Shown one piece after another: positions 18,000 to 27,260 of a stretch of 64,000 bases of DNA. This DNA is from Dehalogenimonas sp. 4OHTPN. GTDB lineage: Bacteria; Chloroflexota; Dehalococcoidia; Dehalococcoidales; Dehalococcoidaceae. Within the stretch, counting starts at the first letter, position 1. Every line of letters begins with the position of its first letter. The stretch lies in contig NZ_CP159307.1 of the NCBI RefSeq assembly GCF_040448695.1, forward strand, positions 1,364,001 to 1,428,000, read 5' to 3'. The notes under the pieces were generated by a model, which saw nothing but the letters and a program-made list of their open reading frames with translations, had not been told where the DNA came from and ran no database searches. Position numbers and translations under genes: made by a program.

Positions 18000-18317
18000 C
18001 TACCGGGTGGGCGGTCTGACCTTGCGGAAACAATCGCTGCAATAAACAGGCTTGTCGCCGCGGGGTTGGAACGGAACCTGGGTGTTCTGACCGCAAGCAG
18101 CGCAGACAGCCGGGTACATCTGTGCCCGCTGGCCGCCGCTAAAACCACCGCCCATGCTTGACGAGCCACCGCGCTCGACTTTGCGAGCGGAGCGGCAAGG
18201 CGCGCAGCGCTTGGGTTCATTGGTGTAACCCTTGGACCGGAAAAATTCCTGGTCCTCAGCGCTAAAGGTGAAGGTGGTTCCGCAATCGGAACACTGGATT
18301 TGCTTGTCCTGAGCCAT
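18000..18317 (-). CDS. Small zinc-ribbon protein
   Basis: A 105-residue protein with two cysteine-rich ends: CSDCGTTF ... CAPCRSARK in the first half and CAACGQ ... YCSDCFRKVRPP at the C-terminus, joined by a glycine-rich linker. The pairs look like two CxxC zinc ribbons. Such proteins are common in Dehalococcoidia genomes; function is unknown, possibly nucleic-acid or protein binding. The reading frame stays open upstream, but the ATG at 18317 has AGGAGGT seven bases before it and is the likely start. Confidence 0.75.
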   Translation of the reverse strand: MAQDKQIQCSDCGTTFTFSAEDQEFFRSKGYTNEPKRCAPCRSARKVERGGSSSMGGGFSGGQRAQMYPAVCAACGQNTQVPFQPRGDKPVYCSDCFRKVRPPTR

Positions 18318-18513
18318 CGAATGACCTCCTCTCTTAAAACTCGTTGTGAGAGTTGCGGTCACTATACGTAGGCTCTTGGGCGCGGTACTAATGACACGAA
18401 CTGACAACTATTATGTAGCATATATCAGGCAGGAACAGTTGTCAAGAATGTTCCAAATTGGTTCAAAGTAGGTACCTGCCCGAATCGGTTCACTAGAGGC
18501 ATATCCTGATAAG

Positions 18514-18549
18514 ACAAGGGAACGGGTCTTTTCAGATCCGTTCCCTTGT
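18514..18549 (-). terminator. Terminator hairpin downstream of the SDR gene
   Basis: ACAAGGGAACGG pairs with its complement across a short loop, just after the SDR gene on its strand. The stem is about 15 bp with one wobble; the T-run is weak. Confidence 0.6.
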
Positions 18550-18574
18550 GCTGAGCCGGGTGTTTCCAAGATTT

Positions 18575-19369
18575 TTATCCGACTAGATACCCGCCATCCG
18601 CGACAATGGTGGTGCCCGTGATATAGTCCGCCGCTTCAGATGCCAGGAAGAGAGCAACCCGGCCGATATCATCCGGTTCACCCTGGCGGCCGAGGGGAAT
18701 TGTTGCGATAAACGCCTTGGTCAAGGCTTCAATCTGTTCCTTGCTGATCCCGGTAAGGCCGCTTGCCGCGCCAGGTGTGGCGATAGCGCCCGGGGCAATT
18801 GCATTAACGTTGATGTGTTTCGGCGCCAGGTCTTTTGCGATGGCTTTCGTCATCATTACCACTCCGCCCTTTGAGGCATCATATGAAATCAGGTTGCCGG
18901 TTGGATGGAAACCATCAACAGAGGCTATATTGATGATCTTGCCGCCGTGGCCTTTCTCGACCATGGCCTTGGCCGCCGCCTGAGTAAAAAACATCACGCC
19001 CTTTAGGTTTACGTTCAAGGTCTTATCCCAAATCCGCTCGGACATTTCCAGTGTCGAAGCAAAGGGATAAATTCCGGCGTTGTTAACCAGAATATGAAGG
19101 TCACCGAATGCCGCAAGCGACAGTTGGACTGTTTTTTCCGCATCGGACACCTGGCTGGTATCAGCCTGGGCTTCCTTTACTTTGTACCCCTTAGCCCTCA
19201 TCTCGGCGACAGTCTGCATAGCCGCATCTAAATTAAGATCCGCAATAACTACGCTGGCGCCCGCTTCCGCCAGGCGTAAGGCTATGCCTTTACCGATCCC
19301 CATGGCGCCGCCGGTCACGATAGCTACTTTCCCGGAAAGGTCAAACAGTTCTCCGATGGTTTTAGTCAC
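18575..19369 (-). CDS. Short-chain dehydrogenase/reductase
   Basis: A 264-residue classical SDR. The NAD(P)-binding turn TGGAMGIGKG is near residue 20, NNAG near 93, catalytic Ser in IASVDGF near 150 and the YxxxK pair in YDASKGG near 164. The Asp after the second strand (VIADLN) suggests NAD(H) preference. The GTG start has AGGAGGAG five bases upstream. Substrate is unknown; 3-hydroxyacyl or sugar/alcohol oxidoreductase roles are equally possible. Confidence 0.85.
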   Translation of the reverse strand: MTKTIGELFDLSGKVAIVTGGAMGIGKGIALRLAEAGASVVIADLNLDAAMQTVAEMRAKGYKVKEAQADTSQVSDAEKTVQLSLAAFGDLHILVNNAGIYPFASTLEMSERIWDKTLNVNLKGVMFFTQAAAKAMVEKGHGGKIINIASVDGFHPTGNLISYDASKGGVVMMTKAIAKDLAPKHINVNAIAPGAIATPGAASGLTGISKEQIEALTKAFIATIPLGRQGEPDDIGRVALFLASEAADYITGTTIVADGGYLVG

Positions 19370-19607
19370 TTTCTCCTCCTTTTTCGCGTGGTATTAGATC
19401 GATGTTCTTCCTGATTAATACTACCATACCTTTTTGCATAATGACATGGCTAAAAGTCCAAATATTTTCAAAGAAATCGACAAGTTATCGTACTATTATT
19501 CAAAGTAAGAACTCATATCTGCCAAATTAATTCACTACATGATTCGACTCTCAACCGGGACCTTGATTTTGTAACCTCTTCATCGAAATAGTACAATCCC
19601 AATCGCC

Positions 19608-21323
19608 GTGAATAGACTTGTGCCTGCCGTCATCCCCGTTAGATCCTCCCATCCTGACATCAGCCGTCGGAGTTTCGTAAAAGGACTGGCAGCCATCGCC
19701 GCGGCCATCGCAGTCAGCGAGGCTTGCAACGGTCCGGATTCCATTGTCGTTGATAACGAACAAAAGAAAATCCTCGTCCTGGCTAACCGCGGCGATCCGC
19801 CGGCCCATTTCAGCACATTGCGCACTTCAAGCATCGCTCTTCACCATTCCGCCGGAGCTATCTTCGGGCCGGGTAATCTGGTCATGAGAAACCGGGGCAA
19901 CATGTATTTGGTCGCTCCTTACCTGGCCCGACGATGGGTCTCCAGTCCTGACTTCACCGAGTGGACTTTCATTCTCCGGCGCGACGTCCTCTGGCACGAC
20001 GGCACCCAGTTCCAGCCGGAGGATGTAAAATTCTGGCTGGATCTGGCTGTCTTCGGGCTGAAGCAAGGGGATCAGGTCCGGGCGCCGGCCTATTACAAAG
20101 GCGAATTGGCTATCAAGCAGGTGGAGGTTATTCCACCGGATCAAGTGAAGATAACCTTGGACGAGCCAAACCGATTCTTCCCTGATATCCTGGCCGATCC
20201 GAGAATCAAGATCGACCACCCGCGTCATCTGATGGAAAAACGAATCAAAGAAGGAGAGATCAACCTTTCGCCTTCCGACATTGGCATGATCGGCCTGGGG
20301 CCTTTTAAATTTGACAGCTATGAAATTGGTTCCGTTATCCGCGTCAGGCGGTTCGATCAATACTTCGAGCAAGACCCTTCAGGTGCGGCACTGCCGTACC
20401 TCGATGGAATTGACTACATTGTCACGACCGACGCCCTATCCATGGATATCGCCTTCCGCACCGGGCGCCTGGACGGCACAGCGAGGGGATTCGGCCACTA
20501 TTTGACGGAAACCCGTTTGAAGGAATACGTTAAAGATCTCGGAAAGAGTGTCGTCTTTCCCTTAATGGAGGGCGGCACTTTCCGGCTGGCGTTTAACGTC
20601 CTGAAGCCTGGACCGTGGCAGGATGCCAGAGTGAGACGGGCAATTGCGTTATGGATCGATAAAAAAGCGGCTATCCCGCTGGTGCTGGACGGTTTCGGTT
20701 GGACATCGCCGGATGTCAGCCCCAACAACCCTGTCAAAGACAAAAACTTTGTGATCTGGCCGAGACTTGATTCCCAGGATTTGGTGGTAAACCGTATTGA
20801 AGCACGCCGCCTGCTGGGTGAAGCGGGTTTTTCCGCCGGTTTTTCAATGGGGTACCTGTGCCGGGCCGAAAACGGATTGCCCGGCGGTCAATTCCTTAAG
20901 GATCAACTAGCCGGTTTGGGAATTGATCTCCGGCTGCAGATCGTCGATGAGGCAGAATGGAACCGCGGTCGGGTTAGCCTGGATTATGATTCCCAATCCG
21001 GAGCCCTTTCAGTATTGCCTATTCCTGAAGGTACTGAAGGAGTTTACGGCCGCTTCAGTAAAGCTCCTGATGCTTATGCCAAACATGAAGACTTAGAAAT
21101 CGACCGTTTCTATCGCGAATTGAAAGATGCTTCGACCTATGACCGCCGTTTAGACGTTTGGACGCAACTTCAGAAGTACCTGTTTGTGGATCAGACTTAT
21201 ATCATCCCCATCGCCGAAATCACCTATGTCCAGGCGTTCCGGGATTATGTTAAAGGTCTGGTCATCCCGCCCGAAGACGGTCATACTTTCACGGATTATG
21301 CCACGGTCAGCTTGGAGCGGTAA
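19608..21323 (+). CDS. Peptide/nickel-type ABC transporter substrate-binding lipoprotein (Tat)
   Basis: A 571-residue family 5 solute-binding protein. A twin-arginine motif (SRRSFVKG near residue 20) precedes a hydrophobic stretch and a lipobox ending in Cys near residue 40 (VSEACNG), so it should be exported folded and lipidated. The mature part has the family pattern of ARRWVSSPDFTEWTF and VRRAIALWIDKKAA. Two permeases and one ATPase follow in tight order. Ligand class (oligopeptide, nickel chelate, other) is not clear. The GTG start is uncertain; a weak TACAAT lies ten bases before it. Confidence 0.82.
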   Translation: MNRLVPAVIPVRSSHPDISRRSFVKGLAAIAAAIAVSEACNGPDSIVVDNEQKKILVLANRGDPPAHFSTLRTSSIALHHSAGAIFGPGNLVMRNRGNMYLVAPYLARRWVSSPDFTEWTFILRRDVLWHDGTQFQPEDVKFWLDLAVFGLKQGDQVRAPAYYKGELAIKQVEVIPPDQVKITLDEPNRFFPDILADPRIKIDHPRHLMEKRIKEGEINLSPSDIGMIGLGPFKFDSYEIGSVIRVRRFDQYFEQDPSGAALPYLDGIDYIVTTDALSMDIAFRTGRLDGTARGFGHYLTETRLKEYVKDLGKSVVFPLMEGGTFRLAFNVLKPGPWQDARVRRAIALWIDKKAAIPLVLDGFGWTSPDVSPNNPVKDKNFVIWPRLDSQDLVVNRIEARRLLGEAGFSAGFSMGYLCRAENGLPGGQFLKDQLAGLGIDLRLQIVDEAEWNRGRVSLDYDSQSGALSVLPIPEGTEGVYGRFSKAPDAYAKHEDLEIDRFYRELKDASTYDRRLDVWTQLQKYLFVDQTYIIPIAEITYVQAFRDYVKGLVIPPEDGHTFTDYATVSLER

Positions 21324-21324
21324 G

Positions 21325-22305
21325 GTGGATCGCCTCCGGTCTGTTCTCATGTCCCCATGGGTCAGCCGGATAGCTTCCTTTCTATTTACCTGTTTGATCG
21401 CTTCAGTCATCATTTTCTTGATTTTGAGGCTTCTCCCTGGAGATGTCGCCGATTTGATTGCGGGCGACGTCGTTTCCGCCCCGGAATTTAAAGAAGCGGT
21501 CAGGGCAGAACTTGGGCTGGATCAACCACTGTACATGCAGTATGGGGACTGGTTGCTCAGTATTATCAGTGGAAATTTCGGGGGGAGTTCCCTTATCTCC
21601 GGTCAGCCAATCGGGGAACTTCTGGCTAGACAAGTTCCTGTCACCATCCTGCTGGCAATGGGCGTGGTCTTATTATCTCTCGTGACCGGACTCCCCTTAG
21701 GCATCGCCGCAGCCATGAAAAAAGATCAGTGGCCGGACACAGTCATCCGCCTTCTGGTAATCCCCGGCCAATCTCTGCCTGGATTCTGGTTGGCTATTAT
21801 TTGCCTTTTGATACTCGCCGCAGTTTTCAAATGGTCCCCGCCGCTGGTGTATTCTTTCCCCTGGCAAGATCCGTGGAACCATTTTCAAATGATTATTATT
21901 CCTCTGCTCCTGCTAACCTGGGAGTACGGATCCCATATTATGAGGGTCACCCGTTCCGGTATTGTAGCCGCGATGCAAGAGGATCAAATTAAAGCCCTCA
22001 GAGCAAAAGGACTCACCGAAAGACAAATCATTGTCCGTCACGCTCTCCGGGCGGCCGCGCCCTCGCTAATCGCCACCATGGCGCTCCAATTCGGCGTGCT
22101 CCTTGGCGGCGTCATGATCCTGGAGTCCATATTTGGTCTGCCCGGAGTTGGCCGCGGTTTGATAGGAGCCGCTTTGCAGCGAGATCTCCCGGTGATCCAG
22201 ACATATGTACTGCTGATTGTGGTCATTGTCTTGCTGGTCAATCTGGCGGCTGACCGCCTGCACCGGGCAGCGGACCCGAGATTGCCGTCGGGTGCAGAAC
22301 TATGA
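21325..22305 (+). CDS. ABC transporter permease, DppB type
   Basis: First permease of the peptide/nickel-type transporter. About six membrane helices and the coupling motif region RALRAKGLTERQIIVRHALR near residues 225-245 define the family. The frame is open further upstream, inside the binding-protein gene, but a GTG one base after that gene's stop with GGAG seven bases before it is the likely start (327 residues); an ATG at 21349 is an alternative. It overlaps the next permease by four bases (ATGA). Confidence 0.85.
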   Translation: MDRLRSVLMSPWVSRIASFLFTCLIASVIIFLILRLLPGDVADLIAGDVVSAPEFKEAVRAELGLDQPLYMQYGDWLLSIISGNFGGSSLISGQPIGELLARQVPVTILLAMGVVLLSLVTGLPLGIAAAMKKDQWPDTVIRLLVIPGQSLPGFWLAIICLLILAAVFKWSPPLVYSFPWQDPWNHFQMIIIPLLLLTWEYGSHIMRVTRSGIVAAMQEDQIKALRAKGLTERQIIVRHALRAAAPSLIATMALQFGVLLGGVMILESIFGLPGVGRGLIGAALQRDLPVIQTYVLLIVVIVLLVNLAADRLHRAADPRLPSGAEL

Positions 22306-23111
22306 AGATGCTGTTCACCCTCCTGGGCGGGATCATAATTGTTGGGCTCATCGGCACCGCCGTCTCAGCCGAATTGCTGCCGATCCGTGATCCCTTGCTC
22401 CAGGACGCATCCGCCCGCCTGCTGCCGCCTGGCGCGGAATATCTTTTCGGTACCGATAATTACGGCCGGGATGTTTTCAGCCGGGTAATCTTCGGGGCAC
22501 GATCAGCGCTTTATGTGGCCATAGCGTCAGTTTCGCTGGCTACTTTTGCCGGTGTCATCATCGGCGCCGTTACCGGAACCCGAGGCGGAGTCCTGGACGG
22601 TTTTACGCAGCGGGTGAACACAGCCATGCTGGGATTCCCCACTTTGGTTTTGGCTGTAGTTCTTATCACTGTCGTGGGCCCGTCACCGAATGGGGTTCTA
22701 ATTGGCATCGCAATCGGGGTCTTCCCTCAAATGGTCAGGCTTTCCCACACTATTACCGTTTCAGTGAAAACAGAGGAATATGTCCGGTTAACCACGTCAA
22801 TGGGACTGAAGCCCTGGCGGATCGCGTTAAGGCACATTGTTCCAAGAATAGCCTCGCCGGTACTGGCTTACGCTACCGGTTATATCGGTATCGCTCTGAT
22901 TTTGGAATCAGCGTTAAGCTTCCTTGGTCTGGGTGTCCCGCCGCCAACTCCGAGTTGGGGCGGTATGCTTTTGGAAGGCCGGCTGTATATGGAAGCAGCC
23001 CCTTGGCTGGCCGTAGCTCCCGGGCTGGCACTATGCACCGCGGTATTTGCTTTCGTTTTCGTAGGTGATTTTATTCGCGACCTGCTCGACCCCAGAAACC
23101 GCCAAGAGTGA
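22302..23111 (+). CDS. ABC transporter permease, DppC type
   Basis: Second permease, 269 residues. It has the DppC hallmark FGTDNYGRDVFSRVIFGARSA-like segment near residue 48, five to six hydrophobic helices, and the ATPase-coupling loop near residue 170 (TSMGLKPWRIALRHIVP). It pairs with the upstream permease to form the channel. Start overlaps the previous stop (ATGA), showing translational coupling. Confidence 0.88.
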   Translation: MKMLFTLLGGIIIVGLIGTAVSAELLPIRDPLLQDASARLLPPGAEYLFGTDNYGRDVFSRVIFGARSALYVAIASVSLATFAGVIIGAVTGTRGGVLDGFTQRVNTAMLGFPTLVLAVVLITVVGPSPNGVLIGIAIGVFPQMVRLSHTITVSVKTEEYVRLTTSMGLKPWRIALRHIVPRIASPVLAYATGYIGIALILESALSFLGLGVPPPTPSWGGMLLEGRLYMEAAPWLAVAPGLALCTAVFAFVFVGDFIRDLLDPRNRQE

Positions 23112-23132
23112 AATCCGGTATACTGGCATTGA

Positions 23133-24089
23133 ATGACAATATTTCTTAAAACTGCTGGCCTGACCGTGCATTACCGTACCCCCGGAGGGATTATCCGGGC
23201 TGTGGACGGGGTTTCGTTTGAAATCAGCCGGCCGGGGCAGGCTTTGGCGCTTATCGGCGAATCTGGGTGCGGCAAGTCCAGCGTAGGTTTGGCTTTACTA
23301 CGCCTGTTGCCCGGCAATACTTCCGAATTCGCTGGATCGATAAGTTTCGAGGGCTGCGAATTAACCACGTTGAATAATGAGGATTTTCGGAGCAAATACC
23401 GATGGAAAAAGATCGCCTGGGTGCCGCAAAACACTAAAAATTCTCTGGATCCGTACTTTAGCATCGAGGCTCAGTTTAAGGAGCTTTTCGAGGCGCATGG
23501 CATCCGTGATGCCGCTGAAAAAACCAGCCGGTTGCTGGCAACCGTTGGTTTGTCCAAAGAGAAATGCAGTTCAATTCCGGATAGGCTGAGCGGCGGTGAA
23601 ATTCAGCGGGCTTGTATCGCCCTCGCGTTCGCCCTGGAGCCTGCTCTGGTGATTCTGGATGAACCGACCTCCGCGCTTGATCCCAGCTTAAAAGGCCAGA
23701 TAATATCCCTTCTCATTTCGTTGAAAAAAGAGTTATCCACCTCATATTTGTTTATCACTCACGACATCGCCCAGGCAGCCGCCGTTTGCGACTATTTTAT
23801 CGTCCTTTATGCCGGAAAAATCGTAGAAAAAGGCACGCGTGAACAGATACTAAAAGCCCCATTGCATCCCTACACCAGGAAACTCCTTGAATGCATAAGC
23901 CTGTCTCATCAAGGTGAAGGCGTAGCTTATATACCCGGCGAACCGCCCGATCTGAAGGGATCTGTCTCCGGCTGCTCGTTCGCGCCGCGCTGTGACCAGT
24001 CAGAAGCGGTGTGCTTAAAAGAAGTCCCGGTGTTGAATGAGGCGGAGGAGGGTCACTTTGCGGCTTGCCCGCTGGTGCGAAAGATTTGA
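23133..24089 (+). CDS. ABC transporter ATPase, DppD type
   Basis: A 318-residue ATPase with Walker A (GESGCGKSS near residue 43), signature LSGGEIQRA near 152, Walker B (LVILDEPTSALD near 172), H-loop (FITHD) and the C-terminal oligopeptide extension (CSFAPRCDQS) containing conserved cysteines that bind an iron-sulfur cluster in some relatives. Transporters of this type usually have two ATPases (DppD and DppF); no second one follows here, where two tRNA genes on the other strand begin. A homodimer or a distant partner is implied. Confidence 0.88.
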   Translation: MTIFLKTAGLTVHYRTPGGIIRAVDGVSFEISRPGQALALIGESGCGKSSVGLALLRLLPGNTSEFAGSISFEGCELTTLNNEDFRSKYRWKKIAWVPQNTKNSLDPYFSIEAQFKELFEAHGIRDAAEKTSRLLATVGLSKEKCSSIPDRLSGGEIQRACIALAFALEPALVILDEPTSALDPSLKGQIISLLISLKKELSTSYLFITHDIAQAAAVCDYFIVLYAGKIVEKGTREQILKAPLHPYTRKLLECISLSHQGEGVAYIPGEPPDLKGSVSGCSFAPRCDQSEAVCLKEVPVLNEAEEGHFAACPLVRKI

Positions 24090-24094
24090 ACTGC

Positions 24095-24170
24095 TGGCGC
24101 GCCTGGAGGGATTCGAACCCGCGACCCTCGGTTCCGAAGACCGATGCTCTATCCGCTGAGCTACAGGCGC
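24095..24170 (-). tRNA. tRNA-Arg (UCG)
   Basis: Cloverleaf read on the minus strand: acceptor GCGCCTG/CAGGCGC, D arm GCTC/GAGC, anticodon stem TCGGT/ACCGA with loop CTTCGGA (anticodon TCG, reading CGA), T loop TTCGAAT, encoded CCA. One T-stem position is mismatched (C opposite T at the second pair), which is unusual. Confidence 0.9.
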
Positions 24171-24189
24171 CTGTCGTCGGGAAAAAGTT

Positions 24190-24266
24190 TGGGGTGGGTA
24201 GTGGGATTCGAACCCACGGTCTTCAGGGCCACAACCTGACGCCTTAACCACTCGGCTATACCCACC
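24190..24266 (-). tRNA. tRNA-His (GUG)
   Basis: Cloverleaf on the minus strand with the extra 5' G(-1) opposite C73 that marks tRNA-His, acceptor GTGGGTA/TACCCAC, anticodon loop TTGTGGC (GTG), T loop TTCGAAT and encoded CCA. It lies 19 bases upstream (on its strand) of tRNA-Arg, so both are probably one transcript. Confidence 0.93.
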
Positions 24267-24357
24267 GCGCGAAACATGATTATAGCCAGAATGCCATGCT
24301 GATTTCAATTTGCGGCTTGAGAACTCGTCGTTTGAGATGAGCCGAGCCTGCCTCCCG

Positions 24358-24366
24358 TGATATAAT
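24358..24366 (+). promoter_or_regulatory. Extended -10 promoter of prfA (probably leaderless)
   Basis: TGATATAAT ends eight bases before the prfA ATG at 24375; there is no ribosome-binding site between them. Layout matches those of mtaB, uvrC and smpB. Confidence 0.6.
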
Positions 24367-24374
24367 CCAAACTT

Positions 24375-25445
24375 ATGCTGGAACAACTTGAGAAAATCGA
24401 AAAACGCTATACCGAGATAGAAGAGGCTATTGCCACACCCGAAGTCGCCGCCAATATCCCGGAGCTCACCCGTCTTGCCAAGGAGCGCGCCGCTTTGGAA
24501 GATATCGTCGGCCTTTACCGGAAATACCTGCGCACCGTGAAAGCCTTCGAGGACACCGAACACCTTTTAGACACCGAACGGGACGAGGAGATGTTGGAAC
24601 TGGCGCGGGAGGAACACCAAAGCCTCAAAGAGCAGCGGGAGTCCCTCTACGAGGAACTGAAAATCGCTTTGCTGCCTAAGGACCCCAACGCCGGCCGCAA
24701 CATCATCATGGAGATCCGCGCCGGTACCGGCGGCGACGAGGCCAAGCTTTTTGCCGCCGATCTTTTCCATATGTACACCCGCTACGCCGAACTCAAGGGC
24801 TGGAAGGTAGATGTTATCGACCTGTCTGAATCCGCCGCCGGCGTTTTCAAGGAGGTTATCTTTGAGATCGACGGTGAGGAAGTGTACAACCGCCTGAAGT
24901 TCGAGAGCGGCGTCCACCGTGTTCAGCGCGTCCCGGTGACCGAGGCTGCCGGACGTATTCATACATCGACAGCGACGGTAGCGGTGCTGCCGGTCGCCGA
25001 GGAGGTCGAGGTCGACATCAACCCCGACGAACTGCGGGTCGACATCTTCCATTCCGGCGGGGCGGGCGGTCAGAATGTCAATAAAGTGGCCACCGCGGTG
25101 CGCCTGACCCACCTGCCCACCGGCCTGGTAGTCGTTTGCCAGGACGAGCGTTCCCAGCTTAGAAACCGGCAGAAAGCCATGGACGTGTTGCGGGCACGCC
25201 TTCTGGCCATGGAACAGGAGAAGCAGCAGTCGGAGGTGACCGACGCCCGTCGCTCCCAGATCGGCACCGCCGAGCGCTCGGAGAAAGTCCGCACTTACAA
25301 CTTCCCCCAGGACCGCCTGACCGACCACCGCATCGGCTTGTCGGTCCACAACCTGCCGAAACTGCTGCAAGGCTATCTTGATGACGTCATTGACGCTCTG
25401 GCTACCGATGAGCAGGCTCGGTTGCTTCAATCCGCCGGCGTATGA
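24375..25445 (+). CDS. prfA: Peptide chain release factor 1
   Basis: Class I release factor that reads UAA and UAG. The 356-residue protein has the GGQ motif ([12 protein letters not shown] near residue 225), whose Gln is the methylation target of PrmC, and the RF1-type tripeptide PxT as PVT ([12 protein letters not shown] near residue 182), which separates it from RF2 (SPF). The next gene encodes the matching methyltransferase and overlaps by four bases. Confidence 0.95.
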   Translation: MLEQLEKIEKRYTEIEEAIATPEVAANIPELTRLAKERAALEDIVGLYRKYLRTVKAFEDTEHLLDTERDEEMLELAREEHQSLKEQRESLYEELKIALLPKDPNAGRNIIMEIRAGTGGDEAKLFAADLFHMYTRYAELKGWKVDVIDLSESAAGVFKEVIFEIDGEEVYNRLKFESGVHRVQRVPVTEAAGRIHTSTATVAVLPVAEEVEVDINPDELRVDIFHSGGAGGQNVNKVATAVRLTHLPTGLVVVCQDERSQLRNRQKAMDVLRARLLAMEQEKQQSEVTDARRSQIGTAERSEKVRTYNFPQDRLTDHRIGLSVHNLPKLLQGYLDDVIDALATDEQARLLQSAGV

Positions 25446-26302
25446 CCGTCGCCGCCGCCATATATCAGGCTGCAACCCGCCTGCCTGGTCTCTCAGCCCG
25501 CCTCGACGCCGAGGTGCTGATGCGTCATGTTCTCGGTCTTTCTCGTATCGAGTTGTACCGGGGCCTTTTCGATGTTCTAACACAAGCTGATGAGGTTCTT
25601 TATTCGGCGTTGATCGATCGCCTAATCGCCGGCGAGCCGCTGCAGTACCTCACCGGGCACACCGAGTTCTACGGGCTTGAGTTTTATGTCAACCCTACCG
25701 TCCTTATTCCCCGTCCGGAGACTGAAATCCTTGTCGAAAAAGCCCTCGATATCGCAATGCTCAAGACGGGGGACAAGCAACACGCTCTGGTTATCGCCGA
25801 TGTCGGCTGCGGCTCCGGCGCGGTAGCTGTAACCCTGGCGAAACATTTGCCTGAATCGGTAATCCTTGCCATCGACACCTCGCCAGAGGCTCTTAGCCTG
25901 GCCCGCCGCAACGCCGCCAGCCAAGCCGTCACGAACATCGAGTTCATCCATGGCGACCTCCTCGAAGGCGTCGCTGACCGCCGTATCGACATCGTCTGCG
26001 CCAACTTGCCCTACGTCCCTTCCGTTGAGGCCAGGGGCAACCGGTTTGAACCACAGCTTGCGCTGGATGGCGGTCTGGACGGTTTAGATATCATCCGCCG
26101 CCTGGTCAGCCAGATCACTGCCCGCGATGATCAGCCCGATTGGTTGCTCCTCGAGTTCGGTTCATGTCAATCCGCTGCGGTTAAATCTATAATTGACCAG
26201 GCATTCCCTGGAAACCGTACCGAAATCATCCGCGACCTCATCCCCCTTGATCGTGTCTCGGTCACCAGACTTCTCCCTGGCCATTCCCCGCGTAGCGAAT
26301 AA
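25442..26302 (+). CDS. prmC: Release factor glutamine methyltransferase
   Basis: SAM-dependent enzyme that methylates the GGQ glutamine of release factors. An N-terminal helical domain (about 1-80) precedes the Rossmann fold with motif [12 protein letters not shown] near residue 120 and the catalytic NxPY-type motif, here NLPYVPS near residue 185 instead of the more common [17 protein letters not shown] near residue 91 is also typical. The ATGA overlap with prfA shows coupling. Confidence 0.92.
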   Translation: MTVAAAIYQAATRLPGLSARLDAEVLMRHVLGLSRIELYRGLFDVLTQADEVLYSALIDRLIAGEPLQYLTGHTEFYGLEFYVNPTVLIPRPETEILVEKALDIAMLKTGDKQHALVIADVGCGSGAVAVTLAKHLPESVILAIDTSPEALSLARRNAASQAVTNIEFIHGDLLEGVADRRIDIVCANLPYVPSVEARGNRFEPQLALDGGLDGLDIIRRLVSQITARDDQPDWLLLEFGSCQSAAVKSIIDQAFPGNRTEIIRDLIPLDRVSVTRLLPGHSPRSE

Positions 26303-26420
26303 CATACAAACTTGACTACTCACGAAATGGGACCCGGGACGCAGTTGACCGGGACGCAGTTCGAGTGTTAAATTAAGCCGGTCGTTGACCAATCGTTCAA
26401 TTACGTCGAGGAGGCTGCTC

Positions 26421-27209
26421 TTGGATATCATCGTTCTCATCAAGCAAATCCCCGACCCCGAAATTCCTCCAGCAAGCTTCAAGATTGATCCCTCCGGGAC
26501 CAAGGTCGTACCTCCTGCCGGAGTCTCTCCGGTCATCGATCCATACTCTGAGCATGCCCTTGAGGCTGGGCTGCGGCTCAAAGACACCAACACTGGCAGC
26601 ACCTTGAAAGCGATTTCTTTGGGAAGCGGCCTCAATAAGGAACTCCTTAAAAAAGCCATCGCTCTCGGTGCCGATGAACTCATCCTGTTAGATGACCCGG
26701 CCTTCGCCGAACTGGACAGCGCTGCTGCGGCCGCCGTCCTTGCCGCTGCAGTCAAAAAGATCGGCAAGTTCGATGTTATCCTCGCTGGCCGCGCCGCTGC
26801 GGATTGGGACGCCGGCCAGACAGGCCTGCTTCTGGCGGGTGACCTCGGCCTGCCTTCATTGTCCCGCGCCCGCAAGATCGAATTCACCGGCGGTAAACTT
26901 CGCGTCGAGCGCATCGTCAGCGGCGGCTTTGAAGTCGTCGAGGCAGCCGTGCCGGCTGTCATCACTGTATCTGGAGAGCTCGGGAAACTCCGTCTGCCCA
27001 ACATCAAGGGAGTACTCTCCGCCAAGAAAAAGGAACCCCTCTTTTGGAAAGCCACCGACCTGGGCACCGTCGCTGTTAACCGTCGGGTGAAACTGGTGAG
27101 GCTCTATCAACCGGTGCGAGAAGCGAAGTGCGAACTGATCCCCGGCGCCACCCCCGAAGAACAGGGCACCAACCTGGCGGTGAAGCTTCGCGAACTAAAG
27201 CTAATCTAG
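26421..27209 (+). CDS. etfB: Electron transfer flavoprotein beta subunit
   Basis: Small subunit of the ETF heterodimer. The protein starts LDIIVLIKQIPDPE, then has IDPYSEHALEAGLRLKD-type and GADELILLDDP segments, AGRAAADWDAGQTG near residue 130 and the LPNIKG loop near 200, all standard for EtfB. The start is TTG at 26421 with GAGGAGG six bases before it; open frame upstream is ignored. EtfA follows 51 bases later. No acyl-CoA dehydrogenase or ETF-quinone oxidoreductase is adjacent, so the electron donor and acceptor are not shown. Confidence 0.9.
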   Translation: MDIIVLIKQIPDPEIPPASFKIDPSGTKVVPPAGVSPVIDPYSEHALEAGLRLKDTNTGSTLKAISLGSGLNKELLKKAIALGADELILLDDPAFAELDSAAAAAVLAAAVKKIGKFDVILAGRAAADWDAGQTGLLLAGDLGLPSLSRARKIEFTGGKLRVERIVSGGFEVVEAAVPAVITVSGELGKLRLPNIKGVLSAKKKEPLFWKATDLGTVAVNRRVKLVRLYQPVREAKCELIPGATPEEQGTNLAVKLRELKLI

Positions 27210-27260
27210 TTCCCATGTTTCCCTCTCGAGAGGAGAGAGATAAGAGGAGCGGGTGAAAAC

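Noticed and set aside
24567-25583. Long open frame antisense to prfA
   Set aside because: It is a shadow of the prfA/prmC coding strand in GC-rich DNA; the sense proteins are unmistakable.
26162-27067. Open frame of about 300 codons antisense to etfB
   Set aside because: Ser/Arg/Pro-rich translation typical of an antisense shadow; EtfB is clear on the other strand.
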